Below, piece by piece: positions 1-13,318 of a stretch of DNA of 64,000 nucleotides. Positions within the stretch are counted from its first letter, which is position 1; every line of letters begins with the position of its first letter. Both the position numbers and the translations under genes were made by a program. Source of the DNA: Amblyornis subalaris (taxonomy: Eukaryota > Chordata > Aves > Passeriformes > Ptilonorhynchidae); NCBI GenBank assembly GCA_018881555.1, contig JACAXG010000060.1, positions 4,712,001-4,776,000 of the forward strand, given 5' to 3'. Under the pieces are notes generated by a model. That model did no database searches and was not told the DNA's origin. It was given only the letters and a program-made list of their open reading frames with translations.

Positions 1-1136
1 TATACATGATTCTGTGCACATGGACACATANCCATTCACACCATGCTGTTCGCTGAATGTTATCTCTGATCTCTATTATTTTTAGAAAAACCTGTCACCA
101 GTAAGTTTAAATAGAGGAAAAAGACTGGAATTTTAAACATCTTTAATGAGAAATACAAGAATACAGAACTACAAGAGACCTATAGTATCAAATCCCATCC
201 CATCTATATAAAGACCAGCACTTCCAATAATTCTTTTCAGAAATTTGGTAAAATTCATCTTTAAAAGTAACTAGGTTTCCTCTACTACAGTCAGCAGAAA
301 GTTGTTTCAGAACTGTGCATATGAAAAATGACACTTTTCCTTATTTGTAGTGGAAAAGCATCCATTGTTGAAGTCTGCCTTCATGTATTAATNACTGTTC
401 TTAGAAGATCTTTTCCCTCCCGTCTCCTATTCTTATCTTTCTCCAAATGTCTGCATAAAGGAATCATAACTTCCTTTATGAACTTCAGAACCCTTTGTTC
501 TGAATAGGCTATGTAAGTTAATGATCGTTGATTTTCCCTATTTCATCTCAACTGTGCAGCATAGATCTAACTTTTTAGTATTTACTTTGTTTCAATCAGT
601 AGCATAACTTTAAATTAATATAAAATAGTGACATACCTTATCAAAACACTAGTAACATTTTAAACAATGGTCTCCCTTTGACTTTTGTCATGCTAATGGC
701 AATTAGATAATTGACAACAAAGAATGGTGACATTTTATAGGCAAAGTTCAGAAAGCCAGTTTGATTTTGAGCAATATGTATTAATCTCTCTTAGCTAGAA
801 ACAGATAATTCAGTATTAACAATTGGCTTGTTTGTTTGTACAGATTAGGGAACAGGCTGCTAGGAACATCTGCTTGATTTATCAGAAGTAAGGCAACTGT
901 ATGTTCATGGTAAAATAAGAAAGCAGTTCTCTTTGGGGGTGTGTTCCTGTGGCAATGAATCAGTGCTCATGCTGGTTTCCCACCTGCAGCAGCACTATAA
1001 CATGAATAGAAGACTCATTCTGCAGTCAGCCAGTAATGCATGGTTCTTATTCTCCATAGTCACTTTCAATTTATGATTATCAGTTTATAGCATAAATTCT
1101 TATTTGTTGCTTCCTCCATTAACCTTGCTTGCAGAC
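1..1136. other. AT-rich unique DNA, no gene seen
   Basis: No repeat family, RNA gene or coding exon is recognisable here. The sequence is AT-rich with short homopolymer runs and no long open frame on either strand. It directly precedes the tail end of a minus-strand CR1. Confidence 0.6.
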
Positions 1137-1865
1137 ATAGATGATAGAATCATTAAAAGGAAATGATTCTATGAAAGATTCTTTAGGAAAAGTCTTCCAA
1201 GATCATCAAGTCCAACTTTTTAATGAACAGCACATTGTCAACTAAACCATACACTGAGTGCCACGTCCAGTCATTTCTGGAACACTTCCAGGGATTGTGA
1301 CTCCACCACTTCCCTGGGCAGCCTGTTCCAATGCTTAACAACCCCTTCAGTTGATGAAATTCTTCCTAATGTCTGACCTGAACCTCCCCTGGTTCGGCTT
1401 AAGGCTATGTCCTCTGGTCCTGTCATTTGCTGCCTGGCAGAAGAGGCTGACACCTACCTGGCTACAACCTCCTTTCAGGCAGCTGTAGAGAATGATAAGG
1501 TCGCCCCTGAACCTCCTTTTCTTGAGGCTAAACCATCCCACCTCCTTCAGCTGCTCTNCACATGACTTACTTTCTACACCCATCACCAGCTCCATTGCCC
1601 TTCTCTGGACATGGCCCAGCACCTCAATGTCCTTCCTGAAGTGAGGGGCCCAGAACTGGACACAAACTTTGAGGTCCAGCCTCACCAGTGGCTAGTACAG
1701 GGGTTAGTCACTGCCCTGGTCCTGCTGGCCCTACCGTTTTGTATACAGGCCAGCATGCCTTTGGCCATCTTGGCCACTGGGGCACACTACTGGCCCATGT
1801 TCAGCCAATGTTTTTTCCATCCCATTTCCATCAATCTCGTACTCAGGTCCTTCCAGCTCATGATA
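1137..1865 (-). mobile_element. CR1 LINE, 5'-truncated, minus strand
   Basis: This is a CR1 non-LTR retrotransposon read on the minus strand. Its 3' tail is the degenerate ATAGAATCATT / GATTCTATGA block at the low-coordinate end. The minus frame at 1271-1453 still encodes the end of the CR1 reverse-transcriptase ORF, including HWNRLPREVVESQSLEVFQK. Further upstream in the element the frame at 1347-1685 keeps recognisable pieces such as RRFRGDLI and DRTRGHSLK with frameshifts between them. About 730 bp survives of an element that is several kilobases when complete, the usual 5' truncation. The copy is dead. The 159-codon plus frame at 1611-2090 is antisense to it and runs on into flanking DNA. 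Confidence 0.93.
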
Positions 1866-4800
1866 TCCCTTGCCTTCTCCGGACTGGTGATGCTTTCTGT
1901 AAATCATGAGCTTGTTGCTACTGTCATTGAGGCAACATCAGTAATCCAAAATTTTCATGATAACTCTCAATGCACTCTTGCAGGACTTTTCCTGGTAAAC
2001 TCCTCCTGCTGGATTCAGAACTACTTTTTTCATGTTCCTTTCATCAGTCCATTTGTCATCAGAGAACCTACTGATCTCCAGTTTAACTAATTACTTCCTG
2101 TAGTAATTAATATCAAATGCCATTAGCCCAGATAAATGAGATCTACATTATTGTCTTTGCTTAGACAATTATTTAATCGAAAGGAAAACATCAACTAGTG
2201 TTATGTATTTTACCTCTGATAAACCCATGTCATAATTTTTTCCCTATTTCTGTCTCCTTATATTTAATTATTTCTTGAATATTGTTGTCCAAACCTGATA
2301 TACTATGAAGATTTAGGCAAACAGGCCTTTTCAATAAGTGCACAAAGCTTGCTGCTTACAAGCTACCTCATCTTGAAACAATAAAAAAATGGCAAAATAT
2401 ATCCCAATNGTTGCCAACAAAGTAATGTAAACAAACAGTCCCAATATTCTCAGGCTCATACATTTTCTCCAAAGGTTTACATTCTTTCTCATGTTAGATA
2501 AAATTGATGATAGAGAAAATATGTTGGCAAGAAAATTCCAATTATTTTAGCTATTAGAATTGGAGAAATCTTCTTCAAAGAAGATTCCCTTTAGACTTTC
2601 CATATAATATATTTCCTTTCAAGTTAAGGCCTCAGGTTGATGCCTGATTACATCAATCTATCCTGCATCTGGGCTCTGGAATGAAACTTGCACATCAGGA
2701 CAGGATACCCTTATGGGTACATTGTGTATTCTGGAAAAGCTTGTTATTGATAAAGAAATTACTTTTTATTTTTAACTGGTCCTAGTCTCTGTGTATGGGT
2801 AAATCTCATACAACTATGTTCTTTGAAGTTCTTTGTGCGTCAGTTTTCCTAGGTCAGATTCAGCTGTTCTTGAACTTAGTTTGCAAAGACACGAGTGCTG
2901 TGTCTTCCTTTGTAGTCTCTGCTACACTTGTTTGTCTTGTCTTGTAACTCTTCAGTTTGGAAATGGTACCTTGTGCTTCTCAGGATCCATGTGAAACCAT
3001 CTCTTGTCTCAATTTATGCAAGAGAAACTTGCCAAAACCCAGTCTTTGTGCATATTTGGTTTAATAGACCCCTCTTCAGTTTTCTTCTTTTCCAGCTCAT
3101 CCCATGGTGTCTCAGGGGTTTTTTCTCTTTTACTTTCTCTCTCTCAACTTTAAGACTAATATCAAGTTTTCTGTTTCAAAATGTAAAGAATTTTCAGTCC
3201 TTTAAGCCCAAGATATTAGCAAGAAAAATGGTATTTTTTGTTTTACTCATTTTCTGTGACCATTGATCTATGAGGAAAATCTGTCATTGTTTCCAGCTAG
3301 ACTCAGTGTGCTGTTGGGTCTCTTTCACTCTCGTAATGTTTTGTTTCTAACTGACNAATATAGAGGGTTTTTGAAGCACAAGAAAAGTTTTACACATTTT
3401 CTACAGGTAGAATTAGATATCTAGTGGTTCTTAGTGAGAAGTAATTTTAACTCCCCTAGGTCAATTTTTTAGGTAAATACAAAAATGAGGAACATTGCTG
3501 TTGTTCATCTGAAATGAAACACTCCAGTCTTATATCTGAACTGAATGTCTGAAGTGAATGTCTGTTTTAGTGTGAAACTAAAAAGTTCATTTGTTATTAG
3601 CTTTGAGACAGCTAATTTTGGGGGGAAAAAATGACAAAAGGTGGCCAATTAAAATGTAGTAATCCAAAACAAATTTTTTTTATATAATCCNAAATTTTTC
3701 TTTTTGGAAAACTTGGTCTTGGTGAAATATGTTCTTCATTTTGAAAAGCAGAGAGTATTATAGAAAATGTTTCTGCTTTGAACTGANAAGCAATTACAGA
3801 TACTAAGGGTATGCTAATTACATGGTACATTGAAACAATTATATACATATTGTGTCTTTTCCCACACTCAGAATCCTCCAGTAATTTACTTATTCAATTA
3901 TTCTTAATGTTTTTCCNCTTTATATTTCCCAGCACATGGAGCAGTATTTAGTTTACAGACTTCAGAGCTAGGCACTGAAACAAATGTTCCAAATACTGGG
4001 TATGGAAGACATATTGCATCAAAGCTTGGAGAGTTTTACAAGTCAGCTTAGGGAGTCATCTAGATCCTTCTATCACAGCTAAGAGTTGCTGCATCTTGTG
4101 GAAAACCCTGGGAAGCCCCTCAGCCTTTGTTCCATTCATAGGCCATTTGCTTCCCTTATTCCAGAAAGTTTCTGAATTGTATGATCTGCATATGTGCATA
4201 CGATCATGTTTTGGTCCTTTTAAGCCAGATTTACCACAGTGTTTAGAAAAATGAAAAGCAGATGAAATTCATCTACATTTTGGTATATAGAACAATGGAT
4301 GATGGTATTACATATTGTTCCATAAATAAATGCTCAGGTCACTGCCTAATAATTTCTCCATGTCAGCTCTTTTTAGACACATTTTTGCTANCAGAGAATG
4401 ACAGCCGTCTCACCATTTTCTTAAGTGTTTCTCTTCCAGGTAGGATAAGATATATTTGAGGCTGCTTAACTCAATTTTAAATTAATAAAAATCGAGCTGT
4501 ACAACGTTTGTCAATGCNCTTCTAATAGAACCATTTACAAGGACATTACCGAGAAGAGAACTCAATGGGAAGTAGCTTACTCATTTCTCTAGTAATTGTA
4601 GTAATCAACATTGGCTCTTCAGGAAATGCCTGGGAAAGAGTTTGTTTGAATATCTTCAGTAGATGAGGTTAATGGATTATACAGGAAGAGCAGACATGAG
4701 TTAATGGCAAACCCAAATGCTGTAGGGCTGATAGGAATACAGTAGCTAGATGAGATGGAAAAGACTGCCGAAGAAGTTGGTTTTGGAGTATCCTTGAGAC

Positions 4801-7574
4801 TGAGATTGATTTGATAGATGATATTTCGAAAGATCTAACAGATGTGACTTGTTGGAATTACCTTAGAAGATAANGTTACATGGTATTTGCTGTATTTTTT
4901 TAGCTTCAGTCCAAAGGAAGTTAAGGTAACATCAAAAGATGATGGTCTGTTACACGTGNTCAGATAACAAAATGTATAAACATGTCCCTTCTTCTTTTGT
5001 TTTCTTTCTGTCTTTCAAAGCTTATCAGTAGTAACTAAGCCCATTCTTTCCACATGATGGATATTTCATATACCAGTGTAATCTGACTTTCAAAACAGGT
5101 ACTTTTCATTAATTCTCAGTGATTTAAGTATTTCAAGAGAGAAGTATTGGAATTCCATATATATATATATTGTACTTATTATCAATAATGGTACCACTGT
5201 TTATATTATTTGATTATTCTAAACAGTGACTTTAGAGATGTCGAGCAAGAAAAATCTTATTTTTTTTACTTACAAAAATTTTAAGTTCACAGAGTTTATT
5301 GACCCCNGTGGTTATTTAGATGTCTCTGTTTCCCTACTTGTGTATATAGCTCAAATGTATAATCCATGAGCAAAACAGGGTGGACTCACATGGCAATATA
5401 AGCATAATTAAAAAATTCCAAGTGTTACATACCTCTCTGATTTAGTGTAATGCACAATTCTATGTCANTGCATGCTTTAAATGTCAGCAATTTGTATGGA
5501 GGCCTGAGGGCCTGAAGGTTGAAAGATTTACAGTAGACAGTTAATCAATTTTATTTTCCTGGTAGTGTTAAATGAATTCAAAATAAATCTGTTTACAGAC
5601 CTTATTTTTACATTTCTGTATTTGAATTGGACAATTTGTACTCTGAATCCTCAGCAAAATGTGATTTGAGCAGCGTACGTGTTACTGTTATTTCTAGGCT
5701 GGATTTAGTCCCACATGGAATTCAGATTGGTAANAAATTTTTGTCTGCTGTGGTAAGGACAATATTGTTTGATCCATTTATTTTTATTATCACGGATACT
5801 CTGCAGGGATAAATCAATGGTTTAGCTTCTGTCTATCAATCTGTTTATAACAAAGAAACAACAACTTGAAAATTAATTTCCAGTTGGACCTGAGCCTGGT
5901 TGTTTAGCTTTGTCATTTTTCTGGTATGTGGCTTCATAAATCATACATCACTATGTGACAAAAGTCTAACACGGGCATATCAGAAGGGGCATTTCTATGT
6001 GTGGAAAACTTATTTTTAATACTAATTTATCTTAATGTAAGCAGAAAACTTTTACATTCTTGATATCAGTATTTGACTTTGCTTAGTGTTANCAATAGCA
6101 TCCTTATTTAGATGTTCACAGGCTCCTGCTGGGCGTTTGTGTACTTGCATATTCCCCTCGGGTAAAAGTAACTTGATTTGGTAAACTTTGCTTCAGTCTT
6201 GCAAGGAAAGTGGGACAAAAAAGATCTTCCATCAAGGCTGGAAGGCAGTTTTCAGGGAGTCTCTGAGATGCCCAGAAGAGCACTTCAAGAACAATGATGT
6301 ATCTCAGTCTTTGAGAAGTTGATGGCAGAACAATCCTTAGGAAATGTTGCTTCCACAATTAAATTCTGAATTTTCTATTGCCTTCTGCCCCACTAAGAAT
6401 TTATTGATTTTTCACGTTAAATGTAATGAAAAATTATTTCATTTACATGAATGGAATACCTTCAGTGGANTACCTTCTATTATCAGGGAGACACATTTAC
6501 ATACTAGAAATGGTGAAGCTCTTTAGGATGCTGTAAGCACTGGTTCCAAACAGCATTTACAGACTAGCACTTTTGAAAGAAAAAGTCTATGGAATAAATT
6601 TTAAAACCCAACAATACAGACCAACCAAANAAAAAAGATGCTGGGAGAATTTTAAACAGGGAAGAATAAGAACAGGCAGGTATATGGAAGCACATGAGAA
6701 AAAAAGCTGGGAACAGATGGAGATTGCTGGATGCTGTGACTCTGCAGCTGAAGGGGACCCTGACACAGGACTGTGACTGTCTAGCAGGTTTGTAAGAGGG
6801 TCCCGGAAAGTTGAAAGTGGTCACTACGAAAAGTTTCAGAGGAAAGAGTGAAACAGCCAGCAGCAGGCAAACAGAAGGAAACAATTAATACCTGATCTCC
6901 TTGTGGAAGACATGCACATTCAGTACCAATAAGACCTGAGACCTGGCCAAAAAGAAGACATATTAGATGTTGTAATCAATTTTTTTTTTTATTAGGTGTA
7001 TACATACAGTACAGTTTTTATTACACGTGTATCTAGGTAGTTAACTTTTTTGCTTTAAATACAGTTTTGCTTGATTTTTTTTTATGGAAACACTGAGAAA
7101 AAATTAAGCTTTGGTGTACTTCCATTTATATCAATGAAAGAGTAGAACTTNAGCTGGCTTTCAGTACGCAGGTTTGAAAGAGGTAAATTTGTGGTCGATC
7201 CCTGCTATTCTCAAGTTTCAGAGAAGATGCAAAACATCTGTATTTTAACATCAAAATTGCAGTGCAGAACCAGCTGTAATACAGGGCAGAGGAAGCCTAA
7301 TTTCAAGGAGATCGTGGTTGCTTTCCTAATGATTTTTGAAACCTATTTCCATTTAGCTGTGGGTGGATAGGAGAATTAAGAATATAAAATAGATCCCACT
7401 GGCCAAGACAAATGGTCCATCTGCCCTTTTTCAGTCTCTNGAAATGGTACCTGGAGATCACAACGGGGAGAGAGAAAAGACTTGACCACTTCTTGTCATC
7501 CATTCTTGACATTTCTTTTGGCATCCATAATTATTTTATTAGAGTGTACATTCCTGGCCTGTGCTTTTAAAATC
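1866..7574. other. AT-rich unique DNA, no gene seen
   Basis: This is 5.7 kb of AT-rich sequence with many single Ns. The only simple structure noted is a short (AT)n run near 5155-5171 and T-rich tracts near 6979-6992 and 7076-7083. Open frames of 60-112 codons on both strands carry no recognisable motif and are taken as chance. Confidence 0.5.
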
Positions 7575-8160
7575 CATTTCCATATATATTATCCATGAAT
7601 TTGTACAATGTCTTTTTGAATGTGGTATGATTCAAATCTATTTCTCCACCTCCTTTGGCAATAAAATCCTGAATTACCCTCTAAGTAAAGACAACATTTC
7701 TTCTACCTGTTTTCTATCTACTTGTGACACTGACTGTCCCTCAGTTCTTTTGTTGCAGGTTTCGGTGAANGACAGTGGAGTATCCAGCTTATTCACAGCT
7801 TTCATGTTTGCATAAACTGCCAACATGCTGCCTCTGAATTTTCCTTTTCAAACGTCAGATTATTTTGGACAATTGTCAATGATGAACCAATACTCTTGTC
7901 TAGTTATAACTCCAAGTTTAACACTAAGTATATATGTCAANACAATTTTTCCTAAATATATTATGTTGCCTGCATCTACAATAAGATGTCTCTGCTGTCT
8001 TTTTGCCCTGTCAGTTCTGTGAGGTTTTCTGAAGTTCCTCTTTACTCGCCTACTCAGATNATCACCTGTGGACTTGAAAATGTCAATTCTCTCTTCTGTT
8101 TCCAGGCTATTGATGAAGATTTTGAATAAAACCACTTCCAGCAACTAAAAGGCTAGGATC
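7575..8160 (-). mobile_element. Ancient CR1-like LINE relic, minus strand
   Basis: Two blocks look like an old, strongly diverged CR1-type element read on the minus strand. The low-coordinate block, about 7585-7700, has TTATCCATGAATTTGT then a CTTTTTGAAT stretch and a CCTTTGGCAATAAAATCCTG segment. This follows the 3' half of old amniote CR1 relatives. The high-coordinate block, about 8100-8150, has GCTATTGATGAAGATTTTG followed by AATAAAACCACTTCCAGCA. That matches the CR1 reverse-transcriptase region written antisense as 'TCATTGATAAAGATGTTGAACAAAACC..'. The middle is not alignable by eye, so the relic may be interrupted or consist of two fragments. The subfamily is uncertain. Confidence 0.5.
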
Positions 8161-11100
8161 AAACTTTTTAATGTACTCTTTTCTCAATTCCAAGACTCCT
8201 GCTTGCTTGCTTGTTTTCATAGAGGCATGGCTTCAAAAGAAAGGGCAGAGCACAATCTCTACCATAGTTTGGCCTGAGGCTGATAGACAATAAGGCTGTG
8301 TAGACCCCAGGTCACATCATTCTTTAATTCTTTCTTTTTCTGCAAACAGAAATACTATATACTGGTAGCACTGTCAATACTGGTAGCACAGCCACTGTGC
8401 CTTGGATGGTTAGACACTCCTTGTATGAAGGCATTACATGGAACCCCAAACTTTCCTATCAGTTACCTACAATGTATATGGAAGTGATATATGTCTCACT
8501 AAATTAACCCTGGAGACACACAATTTTTTGTGCACATGTTAGATCAGAGTAGGGAAGACCTAAATGAAGCAAATTTGTTGCTAATCATCCTGGAAGCTAA
8601 TGTCATTTTCTGTTTTCATAGGGCTTTCACAGGTGTTTGGTGAAACCACGCAAAGTACTGCACTAACCATTGCAGTGGGGCTGCTTGCTTCTGCCTGCAG
8701 GAGTGTGGCAAAATCATTTGCTCCACCTGAAGGAACATAGGCNTTTGTTTAACATTAGGTCTTCTGATTATTTGATCCTACATGAAAAGCATGGCTTCTT
8801 GGATCAATTCAGTGAAAGTTTATCTTCAAAATATGTGACAGTGATGTGAAAATTGATTTATTTTCTAAATTAATCACAGGGTGGTAATTATAATTATCAG
8901 ATTATTGCACATGAACTCATTCTGTTTTGTTTATCACTAAATACTGTTTGTTTCTTGTCTGCNTTATATTTTCTTGAAAAATACTCCTCCTTTGTCTCAA
9001 TCTGGAAGAATATTAATGAGTGATTTATTTAGTTTCAAAGCAACTTCAAAACATTCTTATCATGTCTAACTGTGGTTTGTCAACACCAAGTATGCCAGAG
9101 CATTAGTGTTGATGAAACTATTATGGATTAAGGGTAAAAGTGAGAAAAGCTTTTCATGAAGGACATATTTTGTTAGAATATTGAAATACTGAATCTTGCA
9201 GAATAAAGCAAGTAGCCTTTTGAGTATTAAGAAATGTACAGTGGCAAGCTGGCATTTGCCTAGAGATAGCTAGTGAGTCTCAAAATCTCCTTTTTTAATT
9301 TTTTTTATTTTTGGCAGAGGCTAGTTCCCAACTATAGTGCCTCTCTACTGAAAAGTTATTCTGTTCCTATGAAAAAATCACCNCTTTAAGACATATTAAA
9401 ATCTTCTATGAGAAATGTTCTTTAGAAGTAGACATTGCACTCAAGGTTCAGTCAGTTCAGACAGTGTGAACACTGTTTGAAAAAGGCATGGTTTTACGTG
9501 CTTAGTATTTACATGTTAACTCTCAGCTTCTACCTTGCACACAAAAANGATCTATGCATAAGGGCCATATTACTGCCAACACCCTGCAGTGCTGCAATAA
9601 AGATGTTGAAAAATGAGTAAAGGAGACAGGATGGGAAGGACAAGGACAAAGAACAGGAGTGGGTGACTATTTTTGTAGAGGACTGGCACCTAGAACCACG
9701 GGGCTCTGGACNCAGACATTTTATGTGTGATAACGATAATCACTATTACTGCTGTCAGAATACCCAAGAGACTGCAATATGTGAGCTCATTGAACACAGA
9801 AGCGCAAACACTGGAAACCTAGGCAAGAGGTGGGAGACAGTAGGTAAATTCAAGGGAACATCAGACAACTCACAAAACAGTCAAAATGCAACGATGTCAC
9901 TGCACAGACAATGTTGCTGGTTGTCGGGATTGGTGTTTGGTTTGGGCTTTTTTTTTTTCACACCCATAATAAAGGCTTGCATAGGGAAATTTTTGTGTCT
10001 TCAAGGAGATTAGATATTACTGGAGAGGTAGTCTCTTATGGGATTGGATCACTGGGAATAAGCACAAAAGTACCTGCTGCTGCAATCACTACCAGTTATA
10101 CAAAGGACACTGGTGTTACAAGTTACAAAGTGTAAGGGATAGATTTTCTTCCTCAGAACAGTTTTCAAAATACATCTAAACACTGNGTATTTGATGCTTT
10201 GCTCATGGTATTCAACAGGAGGGGAGTAAACTCTCCAAGAAGAAATCAACATGTGCAACAGCCTTGCCATAGCAAAGATTGTTTTAGACAATGCCTGAGA
10301 GATGAGAAGAGCTTCTGAAAGATTTTACTTCTCTGGATTAATAGGGAGGTCCTGATTTGGATGTCACATGTCGGGCATAGAGGATTTGCAATATTTAGAT
10401 ACAGCTCAAATGTGATCAGCAAGGAACTGATTCTGAGCAAAGTGTGATATCTTCAGGGTGGTGGAAGAGGTTTGGCTGAGATGTAAAAAGGGTAAAGGGT
10501 GAAGGTGTGGAGAATGTCCTTTGGATTTGCCAGCAGCCCTTCTAGACCTCCTAGCATGCAGCTGTGCAAACAACTGATTTTTCAGTTAGGTTTATGAACC
10601 CAAACACACAACATTGTCATTTCTGCTGATCCAGAATGAAAAAGTTTCCAATTACTTTATGAAACAGAGACCNTCAACACTTTTGTTCCAGCTTAACAAA
10701 ATGTTCTCTTTGGCTGAAACAAAATTGCTCATTTGGGGTTTTTTGGGGNTTTTTTTCTTCTAAAAATATTTTAAAATCAAACATAACTTCATGTGGTCTC
10801 AATGCACCACTTGGAAACAAACAATAAAACTTTCTTACCCTCATTCAGATTTTCTTACCAAATTAGATATGAATTTGTGAAGAGTTTCAGTGGTCANAAA
10901 ATTGCTGATTTCAGTGAACAAGCTTCTTGGGGAAAGCAAGCATTCTCCCAGTTCCTTTTATAATACTCGTTGCCAGGGTATGAGTCTGCTCTGGTGGCTT
11001 GGTGTGGGTTGGCCTTCTGTCAAACCTGCGGCAGCTGTTCCCGTATTGGAGGGTCAAGGCTACTGTAGATGAATGATCATGATCCACATTTTGCTCTTGG

Positions 11101-13049
11101 TGTTTAGATGGACCATTGACTAAAGTAATGCACAGGCAAGCCCCCAAAGATCTCCGTTTTCTGTGCATTTCAAGGCTGCAGAGCCTTCCTTCTTGTCAGG
11201 GGGTCATTTCCTAGTACCTCTGTTCTGCAAAGACTTGGGAATTGTTTCCAAGTATGAAAATTGTCATTTAGATGTTGTCCAGAAACTAGTCTATTAGACA
11301 AAACTGTGTGGTAGAAGAGTTTACCCTTTCAACAGCAATTGTCAACCTTAACAGCATCGTGCAGTTACCGGTTCGGACACTACTAATCCTGATTTATGCC
11401 TTACTGCTTCACATGAATGAGTTTGCTTGCAGAGTGGATAGTATTTAGTGTGAGTAGAGTGCCAGACCCTGTTCCTTGAAATAAGAAATGTTTATATTGT
11501 TGGGAAGTGATGTAATGGCAGATTGAATTATGTTTATTAGCATGTGAAAAGTTTTAGCAGTATATCTGTCTGTTTTCTATTAGAGATTTGTATCCAATAA
11601 CAAAAAAATACCCATGAATAACATACAGGAAAATGGATGCANATTTGGCTGGTTGTAGCCGTTGGGAGGGGGAGGGCCTGGAGAGGAGCTGTGGGGTTTT
11701 TTAAAATATTTTTCAGTGACAAAACAAGTTTAATGAAGGCNTTACAGAGAGACAAAATTTTTTTTAATTGGAAATTAAAAAAAAAAGCTAATCTGAAAGT
11801 AACTCTCACTTTTCTGCCTGTACTGGGAAGTATTTTTACTCATCTGAATTTAAAATTTGATACAGCACTGCTTTGGTTTTTTCTATTTGTATTACTGAAG
11901 GAAATCTCTACCAAGTAATTACAGACATCTTTTGCTGGATAATTAACTGGAGCATAGGAAGGGTGTTCCTTATTCATTGAGTTAGCATTTTATATCTGTT
12001 TCACTAAAAGTGAAGTTGAGGTGTCTGCTGCTTTTTTGAATCTAGATCTTACCACATTAGAAGGCAAAGGTACCACAGATGAAATGCACTGTGTAGTTAG
12101 AAGTTATTTTATTTACATGTGCATGTATAGTTTAAAATATTCTTTTGCTAATTGAAAAAACCAACCAAACAAAACCAAATATTATGAATGATGCTGGAGG
12201 CTCTTTTCCTTCATTTGCAAAACTTTTAGCAGTTTTTGAGTGCTTTTCCTTTAATTTTTCATTTTTTTTTGTTTTGAGATAAGTAATATTGTAATTAATA
12301 CATTTTTGTCTTCAGTAGAAGTATGACATATAAGCACATATTGTGGCTTTATGTCTGAACAGTTTTCTATTTCTCACACCATAATGATCTTGGAAAAATA
12401 ATACATGTGCATCAAGTCAATGTTTGGGAAACCTGGATGGAACCATTTAAGTAGAATTTAGATCCGTGATGATTATGTGGAACCTAATTAGAATTGGGGT
12501 TTATAATTCATCTGTAAACGTGGTCAACAGAAATTACTGCTTGTAAAAGCAACAGTAAGACTNTAGGGAGCAAGAGAGGAAAGAAGGTCCACGAAAGAAT
12601 GGATGAAGTGGCCAGAGTAGCAGGGAGGGGGGCAAAGCCTCTGAGGGACCGTCTATTTGTTGGAGGCATCCACATGGCAACCTGGACACTCGCCTCTGAA
12701 GCCCCTGTGGAGCATTTTGCTCATTGCTCAAAACATCTGTGGAAATATCCTTAGTCAGGACATGATGAATCAGTGCAGTATTAACTGCAGGATCATAATG
12801 GAATCATGTCTGGTTGGTTTGTGATTGCAGCTTTCCCACTGGTTTTATGTTTGGACTTCATTCACAACAAACCTATTCCCATCTGGAATTTCTTTGTGTC
12901 CTTGAAAATTAAGGGAAAGTTGTCTCCCTCAATGGTGTTGGAATGCAAGTAGAAGATCTGAGAAGGATACCTGGTATTATATTACACATCCTGGACAATT
13001 TTCTGATTTGTTCTAATGATTTCTATCTGTAGCTTAAATGTGAGGAATC
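8161..13049. other. AT-rich unique DNA, no gene seen
   Basis: No recognisable repeat or gene. The interval has short G/T and T-rich tracts (near 9950 and 10737-10757), a patch of moderate GC at 10950-11110 and an 18-bp near-repeat around ACTGGTAGCAC at 8360-8392. Open frames up to 116 codons show no family motif. Confidence 0.5.
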
Positions 13050-13318
13050 TAGAATCATACGATCATTTATGTTGGAAAAGACCTTTAACATCACCAAATG
13101 CAANCATTAACCAAGCACTGCCAAGTAAACCATGTCCCTAAGTGCCACATCTACACGAGGTATACATTAAATACATCCATGGATGGTGACTGGTGCCAAA
13201 TCTTGGCAAATCTTTCAGTGAGGAAATTTTTCCTAATATCCAGATGAAAGCTTCCCCAGGTGCAACTAGAAACAATTTCCTCTTGTTCCACTATTTTTTA
13301 CTGGGGTGAAGAGATTGT
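13050..13318 (-). mobile_element. CR1 LINE 3' fragment, minus strand
   Basis: This is the 3' end of a CR1 read on the minus strand. It starts with AGAATCATACGATCATTTAT and GTTGGAAAAGACCTTTAACATC, the usual terminal block in antisense. It continues with AACCATGTCCCTAAGTGCCA and CTACACG, then a copy of the RT C-terminus. A short segment around 13195-13215 is missing or scrambled where CR1 normally has the CCACTTCCCTGGGCAGCC stretch, so the copy carries an internal deletion. It ends inside the element, giving a piece of about 270 bp. No open frame survives. Confidence 0.85.

Noticed and set aside
1611..2090. 159-codon plus-strand open frame, the longest in the window
   Set aside because: Its first half is antisense to a CR1 element and the rest is flanking DNA. 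There is no domain.
11365..11395. GGTTCGGAC-like sequence suggesting a tRNA T-arm
   Set aside because: No matching acceptor stem, D-arm or anticodon arm can be placed around it.
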